DNA from: Vandiemenella viatica
Taxonomy: Eukaryota > Arthropoda > Insecta > Orthoptera > Morabidae
Length of the DNA stretch: 64,000 bases
NCBI GenBank assembly: GCA_031002005.1
Contig: JARYHS010008074.1
Span: forward strand, 350,138,932 to 350,202,931
Direction: 5' to 3'
Under the pieces are notes generated by a model. It saw only the letters and a list, made by a program, of their open reading frames with translations, was not told the origin of the DNA and made no database searches. The position numbers were made by a program, and so were the translations under genes. Shown here piece after piece: positions 30,233 through 43,095 of this stretch (position 1 is the first letter of the stretch; the number at the start of each line of letters is the position of its first letter).

Positions 30233-30809
30233 CATTTCGAGCTGTTAACAATCTTCTATAATTTTAATCTCGCCATATCTATAACTTACTGGCAACCCAA
30301 CTCCTGTTTGCAAATGAACAACAGAATCGTTCATTAGGATGATTAACAGAAATGCTTCCATTGAACTACCCTGTGGCATTACATCTTGAAATATCCCATG
30401 CTGTTGTTGAGTGCATGTTATAGTACTGATGTTTTTGTTTAGAATTTGAAAGTAGACATACTCATCGTTAGACATAAACTGGACTTTTGTATTCACTTCC
30501 AAAGGCATCTAAGACAATATATCTTTTTCTCAGCTTTCTTTGGCTATAATGCATTGAAGACTACTAGATTGCAATTTATATAATTAATTACAATTTCCAC
30601 AGTCCTGTAACATATTTATTGATAGTGATTTTCAGGTAGCAATGAACATCATTATAATTCTGCTATTGCTGTAAATTATATGTAATACAAGATAATGGAT
30701 TTAATTTAATAAGATCTGGAAAGCTTTTACTACAACATTCAAGCTCAAATGATCCAACTTCTGGAAAAAAAAAACCATACCTAATTTATGACCATCAAAT
30801 TTTTTGCAG

Positions 30810-30905
30810 GTTTTGGAATTTGCACATAAAGCACCCAACAGGGTATCCGTCCCAGAATTGCTGAAACAATTGCAAGCTACAGAAAGTGAGTTGGAAAGTA
30901 TCAAG
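30810..30905 (+). CDS. Exon of GRIP-like coiled-coil protein gene
   Basis: Seen: a 96-base exon (32 codons, phase 0 both ends) after the acceptor ATTTTTTGCAG and before AAG|GTAGGT. It encodes VLEFAHKAPNRVSVPELL and a short helix KQLQATESELESIK. The open frame, the consensus splice sites and the coiled-coil character match the neighbouring exons. Alone it has no recognisable domain. Confidence 0.8.
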
Positions 30906-31529
30906 GTAGGTTTAAACTGTAATATCTTTTTGGTGATTTGTTGCATGTTCAACATTGTTACTGGCATTCATCACTACTTTGTGCTATCTGTCTTTTTTTT
31001 TTTTTTAATGCATATTGCAGTGTAATGTTGATACATACATTTACTAGTATCAGTTCCATTATGTTTTAACATCCTCAAATTTGGCTGATACTCTACGATA
31101 AGGAAAAACTTTCTACAAATGACTCTGATAGGCTTGAACTTAGATCTAGATATAAATGAAGAATAAAACTGTATTTTCACACTTTATTGTGAGTAATGTA
31201 ACATTTTTTCTTTAAATGTTATTCCTCCTCACCAAGCATAAGCATACTGATATGATTAAAAGAATAACAGGTTTGGCCCTTATTTCAAGAATGTCTAAAT
31301 TAAACATCTTAAATGGAAAAACAGCAATCAAAAGTGGGAAAAGATGTACCAAAAAATATTTAAAAACTATGTTATCTCAGTTTCAGACAGTCCAGAGACA
31401 TAATAACAAATTGTTCTTTCCATTATGGAGCATTTGATGGCTGAGTTATGAATGAAGTTGCTTATGGAATTATATTTATGAAGAATCTATTTCACCACTG
31501 ATGAAGCAGTTTGGATCAGCAAAGGTCAG

Positions 31530-32246
31530 CAGTAGAGCTCCAATTATCTGAATCAATTGGGACTGGACCCCATTCAGATAATCAAAAATTCGGATAACTG
31601 GATTTTTTCTGAAAAATGGTGTATTTTAATTGATGTGTTGAAAATGGGAGAAAAAACAATTTTTAAAGAAAAAGAGCTTTTAATTAATTTACTGAAAAGG
31701 CAACACTTTTACATGTTAAACGTACTTACAAGTGCTATACATTAGTACAGTATGTACGTACCATACTGTAAATAAAAGTAATTATTTTCTAAACATCTTG
31801 GTCAAAGTAAGTTGTTTGACTGTATTCATCCGTTTTCGGGCAGCCAAGTCGCACATCTGCTTGACAGTGAGAAGTTGCATGTGGTCACACTTGGGCTGAT
31901 GCTCCATACACTTCAACACAAGTTTCAAGGCTGGTAAATGCTTGACTGACTTCAACATTAAGGTCATCTTCTTCATCGACACTTTCTTGTCTCACACTTT
32001 CAATGGGTTCATCATCATTTAGAATTTCTTACCCGGGGTCTGACGAATCACACACCACCCACTTTCCTGTATCTTCATCACTAACTTCTGAACATCCAGG
32101 AATTTTCAAAAGAATGACTCTTAAAACCTCAAGTGACAAGTCATCCCCATCTTCTCCTGTCTCCTCCCTTTCCGTCTCAATTAAAAAAGCGATTCGGATA
32201 ATCAGTGATTCGGATAATCGGAGTTCAGATAGTTGGAGTTCTACTG
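31530..32246 (-). mobile_element. pogo/Tigger-type element, relic
   Basis: The ends CAGTAGAGCTCCAATTATCT and, inverted, CAGTAGAACTCCAACTATCT are about 25-base inverted repeats. More copies of ATTCGGATAATC lie just inside the right end. TA follows on the right (32247-32248); the left flank is AG, so one target copy is lost. On the - strand 31982-31782, LKSVKHLPALKLVLKCMEHQ and DLAARKRMNTVKQLTLTKMF match the C-terminal end of pogo/Tigger (jerky-like) transposases. The catalytic and CENP-B-like regions are deleted. Confidence 0.82.
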
Positions 32247-32310
32247 TATATTGTGTGTGCTGCTAAGCTGATGAAAAATTCTAGGGAACTGTAATATCTG
32301 TGTTTTTTTA

Positions 32311-32825
32311 CTGTCATCAGTCTCTCAACTGGTTTGATGCTATCTTCTATCCCTTCCTCTCTTGCGCTAACCGTTTCATCTCAACATACCCCCTGCAACC
32401 CACGTCCCCAAATATCTGCTTCATATATTCTACTCTCTGTCTCCCTTTGCAGTTCTTACCTTCGACTGTTCCCCCCACTAACACGTTAATGAATCCTGTG
32501 TCTCAAGATATGACCTACCATTCTCTCTCTTCTTTCTGTAAGACTATTCCACAAACTTTTTTCCTCACACATCATTTCCAAAACTCATTCGTTACGTACT
32601 TTATCTGTCCACTTAATTTTCACCATCCTTCTATAGCACCACATTTCAAATGCTTCAATTTTCTTTGCTTTCCTGGTATTCCTAAAGTCCATCCTTTGCT
32701 GCCATAAAATGATGTGCTCCACACATAGAGTTTTAAAAAGTTCTTTTTGAGTCATAGATTTCTCTTTTTCATGAAAGCCCTTTTTGCTAGTGCTATTCTG
32801 CTTTTAACATCATTCTAGAACCAAC
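32311..32825 (-). mobile_element. RTE-like LINE 3' end (copy of the 656-1504 family)
   Basis: The + strand CTGTCATCAGTCTCTC(A/G)ACTGGTTTGATGCT start and the following CTTCATATATTCTA repeat the 656-1100 sequence in the same orientation. Read on the - strand it is the decayed C-terminus of the ORF. It stops near 32825 before the RT core. Confidence 0.75.
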
Positions 32826-33689
32826 AGATTTCAGGAAGGGGCATGGTTTCATGGAGTGCTATGATGGCTCTATCTGTGAAACAATTATGGAAATCATGGG
32901 CACATCCTTTCAATAATTATTAACTGGAATAATTTAAACCATAGAAACAAGGAGAAATCAAATGTTTGTTCCTTCCATTTGGAATGTGACCATGCATCCG
33001 GTTATAAGGCAATCTTGTCTAGGATGTTTGAAAACAGCATAAATATTAAGAAACAAATAACTGTGTTGAAATATGCTCTGATACTAACAACATCAATTTT
33101 ATTTTTGATGATAAATCTAAAGTTATATAATTCATTAATATTAATGTTATTGCTTTCTTACCGTTATACTGCATATAATTACCACACTTGTGAAAATTCT
33201 ACAAAATTTTATCATTACATAAAACAAAGGGAGTAGAATTTGGTACATAACAGGAGTTTTCATAGATGTCGCGAACTTATGAAAGTTCTCATGTTAGAAT
33301 CAATTGTTGATATCAGTCATAATAGCAGAAGAAATAGATTAGGTTTCAAATTTTCAACTTTATGAATTGGCAAAGTTTTATGTATTAGAGGACAAGGAAC
33401 ATAGAAAATAAATCTCTCTCACATCAGTTTAGTACAGAACTTCGAATTTCAGAAATTAATATGAGTCACTCTTTTATTTCATTAAATTATATAATATTTC
33501 AGTTAAAATTTCCATCTTCATTAATAAGCACATCCTCTAACACAAAACACTGTCCTCATAATCTCATAGACATTGGGGTATAAAAAAATCTTCTTTTGAA
33601 TGGAGTAGTAGTAAACACAAATATTTTATACTATTTTTCTCACCTTTATTGTTGCAGATTATATAAAATTATTTAAACATTATGGGGAA

Positions 33690-33845
33690 TTTTCTATGGT
33701 TTCCACTCCAGGTGAATGACAGGATGGTTCCTCCAAAAGACCATGGTGAATTCCTTCCCATTTCTTTCCCCCAGTACTTTCCTCACCTGTAGTGACCGCG
33801 ACATCAATGAGGCTTAAACCCATTAGACATAAGCTGACATCACAT
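33690..33845 (+). mobile_element. tRNA-derived SINE, family A, body fragment (+ strand)
   Basis: TTTTCTATGGTTTCC, GGTGAATGACAGGATGGTTC and AAAAGACCATGGTGAATTCC match the family body; the tRNA head is missing. It ends in GCTTAAACCCATTAGACATAA. Confidence 0.65.
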
Positions 33846-34232
33846 GGTACCGTAATTTTAATAAACTGAAAATCTGTATATTTATTTGCCTTTTTGTTTG
33901 ATATAGGAAAGGGAAATATAAGGACCTATTTTAAATATCAAAATGAGATTGCTAAGGAATTCATATAATTACTAGAGAAAATTGGCAAATGATTAACATA
34001 GTATATAAGGAAGTATAAAAGATAACAATACAAGGAAAAATAAATGTCATTATTTCCAATATAAATCTGAACTGAGGATCTATTCAACACATATTCCTAT
34101 TTTTTAATAATTTATTATTGTCATAATTGTGTATTATATGAAAATAAAACAATAATTATTAATTACCACTGCATTAAACAATGGAGGAACATAAGACACG
34201 AGTACACTCAAGGGGGAACAATGACTTCATTA

Positions 34233-34485
34233 GACCGAGCGTGGTGGTGTAACTGATAGCGTTCTGGCCTCGCATTCGGGAGGACGGCGGTTCGAATCCC
34301 CGTCCGGGCATCCAGATTTGGGTTTTCCATGGTTTACCCAAATCACTCCAGGTGAATGCCGGGATGCTTCCTTCAAAAGGCCATGGCCGAATTCCTTCCC
34401 ATTCCTTGCCCCCATCCTTTCCCGTCTCTAAAGACCACGTTGTTAAAAAGGGACGTTAAACTGTTACAAAAAAAAAAAAAAAAAA
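34233..34485 (+). mobile_element. tRNA-derived SINE, family A, full length with target duplication
   Basis: 253 bases. The head GACCGAGCGTGGTGGTGTAA contains an A box; GGTTCGAATCCCCGTCC is the B box. The body is GGGCATCCAGATTTGGGTTT...AATGCCGGGATGCTTCC, with a poly-A tail at 34468-34485. It is flanked by a perfect 10-base duplication GACTTCATTA (34223-34232 and 34486-34495), showing LINE-mediated insertion. This is the best reference copy in the window. Confidence 0.92.
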
Positions 34486-34866
34486 GACTTCATTAGGTGA
34501 TGATTAGTGAATTATGAACTTTTTCGATATTATAACCATTGACAATAGGGCATAGTGAAAAAGAAAAAAGATGACATTGTACTTTCTTATATCTTCAATA
34601 AATTGTACAAAGACAATTTATAAATATTTGGGTATTCAGATGAACATAACTGTTTGGGTCCATACAATGAAAGAAGTTTTTTTTTAAAAAATAATGCTTT
34701 TGGTCATCAGGGGAAAGAAATTCAGTAACAGAGTAAAGATATAATTCTGAAAGGAGAAGATGTCTGTGAACTACCTGTGTGCTGGTAGAAATAGAGCACA
34801 ATTTTGGGATTTCCACTTGGAAGTTAATTTATTTAACAGAAAAAGCTTAAAAAAATTATGTTATTT

Positions 34867-35025
34867 TCCTGCCAGTATGGCTCAGTGCACTGAGGTACCA
34901 CACGATGTACCAGGGAGGTACAATCGGACTGGGCACAAGCTCAAGCCGCTGCATACTGGCCATCCTGATTGTGGTTTTTAGATGGTTTCCCACAGTCGAC
35001 TAGGTGAATGCTCTGCTTCATAAAC
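34867..35025 (+). mobile_element. Possible tRNA-derived SINE, different head (+ strand)
   Basis: CCTGCCAGTATGGCTCAGTG includes an A-box-like TGGCTCAGTG, and a body segment GTGGTTTTTAGATGGTTTCC resembles the family A body. The expected B box (GGTACAATCGGACT) is poor. Limits are uncertain. Confidence 0.4.
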
Positions 35026-35200
35026 TACAAGTCACAAACAAAAAATATACTTGAGACACAACACACAAAGCTACACTTTTCGCAGGGAGATGGAAACACA
35101 AGACTTTCCTCCAATTGATTAAATATGCTGTGGCTAATAAGACCTGTTAGATTCTGGGCAGGAACTCAATTTCTCCTGCCTCCCCCCCCTCCCTTATGAT

Positions 35201-35464
35201 CATGGGCACCGGGAGGGGGGTGCACTTGCACCCCCCCCCCTGCTATGAAAGAAAATACACAGAAAAAGATTAAGAAACAAAAATATTATATTAAATTCAC
35301 TGTTTGAATAATAACTTAAGGCGCCTAGGTTGTTGTCCAAATTTGTTCAAAACCTTGTCAATAAATTCAGTATCATTAGTTAATAGGTAATAAGCATTAT
35401 ATGTAATGTATAAAAATAAAAAACCAGATGCACCTCCCTTTAAGTAATCCTGCTGACGCCCATG
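35201..35464. mobile_element. hAT-type MITE with perfect 8-bp target duplication
   Basis: The ends CATGGGCACCGGGAGG and CCTGCTGACGCCCATG are imperfect inverted repeats. The target duplication CTTATGAT is perfect (35193-35200 and 35465-35472). 264 bases with a GC-rich left part and an AT-rich right part. The - strand frame across it is fortuitous. Confidence 0.88.
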
Positions 35465-37934
35465 CTTATGATACATAGTGACCATCACAGGTGTGGTCCT
35501 AGGTGGCCAAATTGGTGGGAAAAAATTGCATTATTTCGTCTCAGTTAGTCCTAAATGGCAAAGCAAAGTATCATTAGATATGTTATAGGCATGTAATTCC
35601 TCATATCTGCGAACGTTATATTACAGAAATGTTGAATGGAAATCAAAACCATAGATAATGGGATTAGGAATTCATAAAAAATACATAGGGTTTGTGTACC
35701 GACACCTTAAAATCTACTATTTTACTTAAGTTAATAATTACAAAATAACCACAAAAAGCTTTACTTAACTAATATTTAACCCAATCAAAATCAAATTTAT
35801 GAAACTTGTTAGTAACATTTATAATAGTTTTATTTGGCTTCTAATGTTTTTTTCCTCCATTTTATTAACTAATTCCTTATACAATTCTAATAAATTATGA
35901 TTCCCTCTTTAGCTCTGCAGTTCTCTTTTATTCTATTTTAGTGTTTAGCTTAACACTTTCCGATTCCCCTTCATCCTGAAACAAAACCTCTCCTTTAGAG
36001 GTATTTGTAAATTGTTCAATATCTGTTTCATTTATTGTCTCTAAAGCTCCATCTCGTGGAGTGGTCTTAATTTGCGTTAATATTTCACATACATCTGGAT
36101 TTGTCCTGTCAGTTACAACTTCTGGCTTTAAATCACAGCTAGCACCATTTATCATAAAAAGCTTAACATCATGTTGATGAAATGTTTAATAGTTTTTTCA
36201 GCTTTGTGTGAGTGTTAATCCTGGTTAACCTTACTTGTTTCTTAGTTGGAATTTGACAGTTCTTCATACGTTAGTTAAAAGTTGCAATCAAGTTTTGTGG
36301 CAAAACATGAATTCAACATTCAAGTGATCTAGTTTTGAGGACTGGGATGGCTGAGTACATTGCCAGCCAACAAAAGAATTTTCAATAATATTTTTATTTA
36401 ACTTAAGTAAGTCTCCACCACTTTTTAACAAAACATTTCTTAAACCAATCACCAAACATCTCTACTGTTACTTAGGCTTTATTGGCCCTCCAGAACACTG
36501 GTAAATGATTTTTATCCACTTAAATTAAGTGGATGTAGTGATTTATAAACACAGACTTAGTCATATCATCATTTACGTTTGCACAAAACAAGGCAAGCCT
36601 ATTTTTAGCCATCTTGAACTTGGGTGTAATGTTGCCCATTTTCAATAGGAGGTTCCAAGTGGCATTCTCTTCTAAAAAAAGAAGACCTCTCTCATTCACA
36701 TTTAAAACTGCTCTGTTAGATGTACTTTTCATCTAATATCTCTTCAAGCACTTAGGGGAACTGTTAATAACTAATCTTAGTTCACATTCTGAATGTTGTT
36801 TGGGTTCTTGCAATGCCAGTGTGTTATAGGTAGGATGGTCAATTACTTTCCTTAGAGACCAACAGTTTAACATTGCTGTAATTAGCAGGGCCTCACTATC
36901 CACAAGCTTGAAGTAGTAAAGAAAGAAATACTAACATTTATCCTTCTATCCTGTATTAGTAAAACTCTTCTTTTACTCTCAATAATATCTTTAAGAAATC
37001 CATCATAACTTGCATGAATTTGCTGAGTCAAAAGGCAATGTACACTGAATGAATCAGCAGTGGGTGTGCTTATTTTATTATGTGGTTGTGAGGCATGACG
37101 TGGGAGGTATCAAAAGGTGAAACTGTCAACAATACAACAAATGCCAAGTTATATGTTGCACATGATTCCACATTTGTCTGAAGAATCTTTCAACCAAGGA
37201 TAATTGAAATCATGGATAAAACACCAGTGAATAACTAGGTAAATGTAGTATAAAAGTCATGTCTTCGCTAAAATGTTCTTTCTTTTAAAAAAGAATTAAG
37301 ACATTACAAAAGTTTCAGTGAACTGAAAATTACAATTATTATATAAGTAGATTTTAGTTTGTGAAATTGTATGTAGTTTAAAAAATTCAGCATGAACTTA
37401 TTCTTTTTGTCCTGTGTTCTGTAGTTACACACATAATAATGTAAACTTCTTATGAATTTTTATAATTTAATATATTGGAGTATCTTGGATATCAGAATGC
37501 TGATGGCTATTGTCTGAGATATATGTTTTATTTTTATTCTTCCAATTTTATGTATGAATAAGTTACATAAAACAAGTAATAGTTCAGTATTGTAACCAGA
37601 GTTATTGTTTTGTAATTCTCCTCTTGTACTGCAATTTTCTATTCTGATATGGTACACACATATAAATACACTCCTATGTGATTATACTTTCAGAGCCTTT
37701 TAAACTTACACATTTGCAAGAGATCCATAAAACTCTAATAGTGCTTTTTGATGATTCAGTGTATCATAATAGCCATGTTATAAATATGAATTGAGTATTA
37801 ATGTATGTAACATTGCACTGTATAATGCTGCATGTTACCCTCATCTATTTCTCTCTCTCTCTAAGAGGCCAGATTATAAAAAATTGTGCTTGTCATTTTT
37901 AAAATATTTTTCTCCCTGGCGGCGAAATTCGCAG

Positions 37935-38024
37935 GAAACGGACCAACAACAAAAAGGCATTTCAAAGGTTCCTTTGCTAAGTGCAAAGGAGGCTGTTACA
38001 CTCTGGCTTCTTGGCACCCGTAAG
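37935..38024 (+). CDS. Probable exon of GRIP-like coiled-coil protein gene
   Basis: Seen: 90 bases (30 codons, phase 0 both ends) after the acceptor TTCGCAG and before AAG|GTATGT. It encodes ETDQQQKGISKVPLLSAKEA and an amphipathic helix VTLWLLGTRK. Joined to the next exon it reads ...LLGTRKALYRRLVEARASKG, a plausible continuous helix leading into the C-terminal domain. The donor is strong; the acceptor is average. This is the least certain exon of the gene. If it is skipped, the frame between 30905 and 45862 is still kept because all three exons are phase 0, so it could be an optional exon. Confidence 0.62.
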
Positions 38025-38435
38025 GTATGTCTTAAGGTGATCCATCCTTGCCTTGCACATACTAATGATTTGTTTTACCTTGCACATTATAACCCTGGGA
38101 ACAAACCGAAAGCTTAGTAATCTCAACCTAGCAAAATATTCTAATTTCCTTTTTGGCTCTTGTCCAAGAAGTCATAAAAAACTATCTTTTTGTCATTCTG
38201 CTTACAAAGCAAATGAACACAATGTAGTTGCTGGAAAGTAGCATTGCCCTGCATGATTCAAAAATAATTTAAATTATAATCATATTTACAGCTTGGGTTC
38301 TCTATGTGTTGTACTATTAAAATGCATGCTTGTTTGCAATGAGTTCAATTGATTAAATATTTGAAGCATATAACATAAGGATTACAAATGTTATCTGAGA
38401 TTTTTCCCTATGGCATTACACCTTTTTGACATTTT

Positions 38436-38632
38436 TAGAGGTGGGAAAGGACTGGGATAAGGAACGGGAAGAGATTCAGCCATGGTCTTTTGAAGAAACA
38501 GTTCTGGCATTTGCCTTGAGTGATTTGGGGAAACCATGGAAAACTCAAATCTGAAGGGCCAGAGGGGGATTCAAACCTGCAATCTTCTGTAAGTGGGGCC
38601 AGAGTGTTACCACTCACCCACCACACTCAGTT
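38436..38632 (-). mobile_element. tRNA-derived SINE, family A (- strand)
   Basis: The complement of the family body (CAGCCATGGTCTTTTGAAG, GATTTGGGGAAACCATGG) and of the B box (GGGATTCAAACCTGC) are present, with the head ending near CACCACACTCAG. Diverged, no clear poly-A. Confidence 0.75.
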
Positions 38633-39339
38633 GTGATTTAGGGAACTTATATACAGTTACTTTTTTTTAATGGGCCAAGTGAGGATTTAAAATCTTTTTT
38701 ACAGTCAGCAGAACATTAGCTTAACCACTTATTGAAAAAGCTACTGGAAAATACACAACAACAACTAACTGATAAACAAGTTTATAATCGTACAATGACC
38801 ATCTTTTTTTTCTATCTGGAATTTCAGTTCTCCCTTCAAATGTGATGGAGACTACATAATTTTCATTGAACTGTTTTTTAATTGTTATACTAATTATAAA
38901 GCATCATGACAAACTACAAATTCATTTTGGGCAGTGAAGTTTTCAATCTGATGGATTACTTCAAGACAAAGTTCTAGCTTATTTCAAACACATGATAGCT
39001 TTTATCATGGCATAACTATAATTAATTGTTCAGAAACATTTTCTTCTTCTTCAACACTAGTTAATCCATCACCAAATTTCCTGATGTATTAGTTTTGTGT
39101 TCATTTGTAATATACTTTCATATTTTTATAAAATACATGATTTAGATACTGTACTACTAAACACAACAAGAACCAACACTTAATTTTTAAAAAAAAACAT
39201 GACAGTCGTGGGACTGCTGACAGAAGTGAAAACTTAAAACTATTAATATCATATGCTCCATACATCATACTTATAGCTACAGATATACTAACAATAATAA
39301 TTCTGCATGGAAATAATGACAGAATTTCTACTGGCTGCG

Positions 39340-39577
39340 CTTTCCGCCCCTGTGTTAGTCGCCTGAACCTAACCTGGTAGTGTTACCATGTGCAAGCGGC
39401 CTGCAGTTTAACATGGAACCCGAATCACAGAAGCATTCTGGTGTTCTTCACAACACCCATCAAGCTATACCAGATGTGAAGGTCAGGTTAATGGTCTATG
39501 AAAATCCCCGCTGAAACAGAGATTCAAACCAGAACTTGCCAGTCAGACACCTTAACCACTGATCCATCAGACTGCAA
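39340..39577 (-). mobile_element. tRNA-derived SINE, family B (- strand)
   Basis: Read on the - strand: GTCTGATGGATCAGTGGTTA (A-box region), GGTTTGAATCTC (B box), then a body with GACCATTAACCTGACCTTCA shared with 47934-48432. Confidence 0.6.
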
Positions 39578-39689
39578 CAGATATACTTTTAACAATAGTA
39601 TGTTGGTAATGCAAACTCATAAAATTTTACCCATAAATCGCCCAACATACATAAATAAGTTTTCATAAATTAATAATCGAATTTATTTC

Positions 39690-39922
39690 ACAACCCAATG
39701 GTTCATTTAATCTTCCCGAAGGAGATGTACCAAGCTACCAGGTCAGAGGCAAGAAGGCTAATTCATTTCTGCAGGGGCCTACCATAGAACATCCCGGCGT
39801 AGCTCATATAATCAAAAGTAACTCCTAAAAATTCCTACTAAACGCAGGATTTGAACCCATGACCCTGAAAGAAAACATTCGGAAGTAAGCACTTTAATCG
39901 CTGAGCTACCAGACCACCTGGT
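39690..39922 (-). mobile_element. tRNA-derived SINE, family C (- strand)
   Basis: Read on the - strand: CCAGGTGGTCTGGTAGCTCA (A box TGGTAGCTCAGCG), then GGGTTCAAATCCTGCG (B box). The body differs from families A and B (CCCGGCGTAGCTCATATAAT complement). Only one copy is seen here. Confidence 0.5.
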
Positions 39923-41327
39923 TTTGAAGTATATGTATTCTAACTACTATCAAAATCAGATATTAACTGTGGGTTTGTATGAACAATGGTGACAGAAATT
40001 AAGTTGAGGCTGTAAAGGAGGAAAGGATTTAGGTTTTGTAAATCAAACTTCAACAGTGTCTTTCTATTTGTTTTAAAGTATACGTATGCAAAATTCCTTC
40101 AAAATTTGATAAAAACTGTGTGTTTGTATAAAGATTTTGCAAAATGTGTCCAGTGCGCATACCATATGTGCAACAGATGGCATGGGTGGTGTGATGGTAA
40201 TGCGCGCAACGGGTGGCTTCTTACTCACAGATTTACCCCTGTCCAAACATCGCGTAATGCTATTAGAAGTTTTCACTAAAAAACAAAAGCCACTTTGAAC
40301 TGATAGGTAGAGTCCACACTTCCATGTCCTTAGTCAAATTAATGATCATCCTGTTTTTAAATGTAAAGAAAATTTTATATTTTGTAGTAGCTCAAGGAAT
40401 GTACATATTAACTAGTAGTATAGTTTTAAGGAATAACCATTCATTAGACCCCTCTCTTCTCCTGGGGGGAAGTGAGATTTGTGAATTTACTATATCACTG
40501 CAAGTGACATTTAAAATGTTTCACTTTCTGTATAATATGGATATATTAAAATTAACAGACAAGTTATAATGTCTTTAGTTATGTTACAATATTCTGTATG
40601 ATGATGGGTACTATACTCACTGTCGTTGTCATTTATCTCATATTTAATTATGTTGTGGATTCCTGCTCTTGCTTGTTACATGCTTGTTCTATTACATTAT
40701 TATGAGCCAATTTCAATACAGAGGCATTTTCTTGTGAAACGCCTCTTGTGCTATTTTGTGAGGATATTTAGCCCTTCAATTCAATACAGAATATGAGACA
40801 AAAATTATGAATATTTACTTCTCATAGCATATACTTCACACTATGTGAAATTAAACAACCACTACTACTGGGCTATCACAAATTCATTTCTTATAGCATA
40901 TACTTCACAGTGCAAGAGATTAAAAAATAAATAAATAAACTAGGCTCTAACAGAGTTATTAGCAATGCACAGAAACAGAAATTTACACCGTGGTCATACT
41001 CACAAACCATCTGTGCAATAGGGAGATGGAGTTTAACTAGGCATCAACTGCAACTGAACATGAAGAAAAAAGTTACAGTAGATTAATTCAAGAAATAGTA
41101 GAAAAATTAGGGGATAGGGCTACACATCTGGATGCATGCCAAGTCAAGCGATTTGGGCTATTTTGTTACCTAAATTTCTTCAGTCTTATAGATGTAATAT
41201 GCTTCAAATTTCTATTACATATATACAAATATCAGCAGTCTTAGCAAATATACTAAATTTTGTTTTGTTCCTGTTCTTAGGAAGTTATTCATATGTAAAT
41301 TTTACCAATTTTGTTATACACTCATTC

Positions 41328-41545
41328 CCCTGGTCCTAGAAACAGCTAATTTTGTACACATCCCCAAATTATAAGAAAAGTCTAATATTTGTGATTTTTC
41401 CAAGCATTTATTCAATGGAAATTCCAAATGTGGAAAATTTTGACACTTATTTGCAGGTTAATTCCTTTATTCTGAATGGGGCTATTGAAATTTCTTTTAC
41501 GTATAGAGACCTAGCAAGTTTAACTAACATCTTATTTTGATGCTA
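41328..41545 (+). repeat. Local direct repeat, copy 1
   Basis: About 215 bases, from CCTGGTCCTAGAAACAG through AATGTGGAAAATTTTGACAC to CATCTTATTTTGATGC, recur at 43096-43323 in the same orientation with scattered differences. Function unknown; probably an intronic duplication or an unclassified element. Confidence 0.75.
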
Positions 41546-43095
41546 TGCTTCATCAAAATCAAAATTCTAAAATACTTCCTGCAGTCATTGGTACCTACAT
41601 ATAAGTTTACCACCAGATTATAAGGAAAATCTAAAGCTCATAAATTTCATTACATCTATTCCTTGTCTGCCACAAACGTGAAATCACTTTCTACTTGTGA
41701 GGCCTAAATTTCGCATGGAGTTTGTGGAAAACTTATCCGTCTCAACTATAACCGTGGTCTTGCCTTGGATAACTTTAGTTCGTGCCTTGCTACATTAACT
41801 TGGTCACCACCTAACTTGATTTAAACCCCAAGCTAGGAAAGTTTACTGATAATAAAACTCACTGGCATATTCTGATATATAATCACTATATTCTTCAAAT
41901 TTCAGCAAAAGACAAAAAACTAAATTGACATCAGACAATGTTTCCAAAGATAAAATTGCAGTTTCGATTAACCGATCGAGGCAGATAAAGCCCCATTTTT
42001 CAAAGAACAACAAACTGATACATGAAAGCAGATAAAAGTTCATCACATGCCCCTAAAATTCGACTTGTATGTGACACCCTATACCTAAGTTACTCCGCCG
42101 CACCACATGGCGTAAAATGCTGCCTAAAAGCTACATTGTTAAGCTCTAACTGCTCTTTGTGACTGGGTACGGGGCGACTGGGGGCAAGGAAAATTCATGG
42201 CTGCTATTTATAGAAATGCCCGTGGGAATGCAAAGACTTCCGGGTTCCCACCAAAGTATTCTCATAAACTGATCAAATATTGTAAAATTTCATCAGTTTT
42301 TTTACCTTGCCCACTTAAAATATTCCTATCATTCTGAAATTTTGACAGTAGCTAGATCCTTTAAAAAGTGTTAATTTTAACTCTCATAAAAATTTTTGTA
42401 GCTTCAATAGTTTGGCCGGAAAAAAAAATTGTTTTCCTCCGATTTCTAAACTTGTTAATATTTTTTTCAATTTTGTAGTTACAAAACTGAAATAACTTTT
42501 ATTTTACTCCTAATAGACTGTTCTTTCATCTGATATTAAGCAAGGCATGTTTACTATTTTCCAAAAGGATGAAATAAAATTCAACAAAAATAGAATTTAA
42601 CTAATCTCCCAAGTTATTGATTTGAAAGTGGCTTTAAATGATTCTGCATATTCAAAAATGCCTACTGAGTGATTTTGAAGTCACTAACTACTTTCCCTGA
42701 TTTATTATTAATTTTTGAAATATCGCTCCAAATGAATGCCTGAGGATAATGCAACAGAAAATACTATTTTGTCCAGATACTTTTTCAAAACTAAAAAAAA
42801 AAAAAAAACTGTTTTCTAGCTTGAATTAACTTGGTAACCGACTTCAAAAATGATATTCAATGCAGCTCAATTTAACTCATGATTCTGTGAACAACTTTTG
42901 TTACACACTTGCAAAATTTTTGGGTTACCTGACATACTCTAATAAATTCATATGCTTCAGATTTTCATTATAGACGGACCTTGCTAAGTTTAACTAATGT
43001 GTTATATTTTATTTCCTTTGTCTCCTTACTTTAGAAGTTACTGAAATTAAAAAATTGACCATGACACCCCAACATCAAATTCCACTGTACTTTCC

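Larger units (their letters stand above)
28385..30809 (+). other. Intron of the GRIP-like gene (2.4 kb)
   Basis: GTAAAA donor to TTTTTTGCAG acceptor. It holds a GAGGGAAACTGTTGATGATG patch (28859-28880) resembling the LINE 3' tail at 24219, a CR1/Jockey-like LINE fragment (29720-29990) and a degenerate SINE (30046-30232). No other gene is visible. Confidence 0.7.
30906..37934 (+). other. Intron of the GRIP-like gene (7.0 kb)
   Basis: GTAGGT donor to TTCGCAG acceptor. It holds a pogo/Tigger element, an RTE-like LINE 3' end, SINEs and a hAT MITE (listed separately). In 31026-31525, 32850-33680, 33850-34220 and 35480-36500 I see only AT-rich DNA. A 70-codon - strand frame at 36520-36732 is unassigned. 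36740-37780 holds nothing recognisable. Confidence 0.7.

Noticed and set aside
34233..34305. A tRNA gene
   Set aside because: The tRNA-like head continues into a SINE body with a poly-A tail and a 10-bp target duplication, so it belongs to a SINE.
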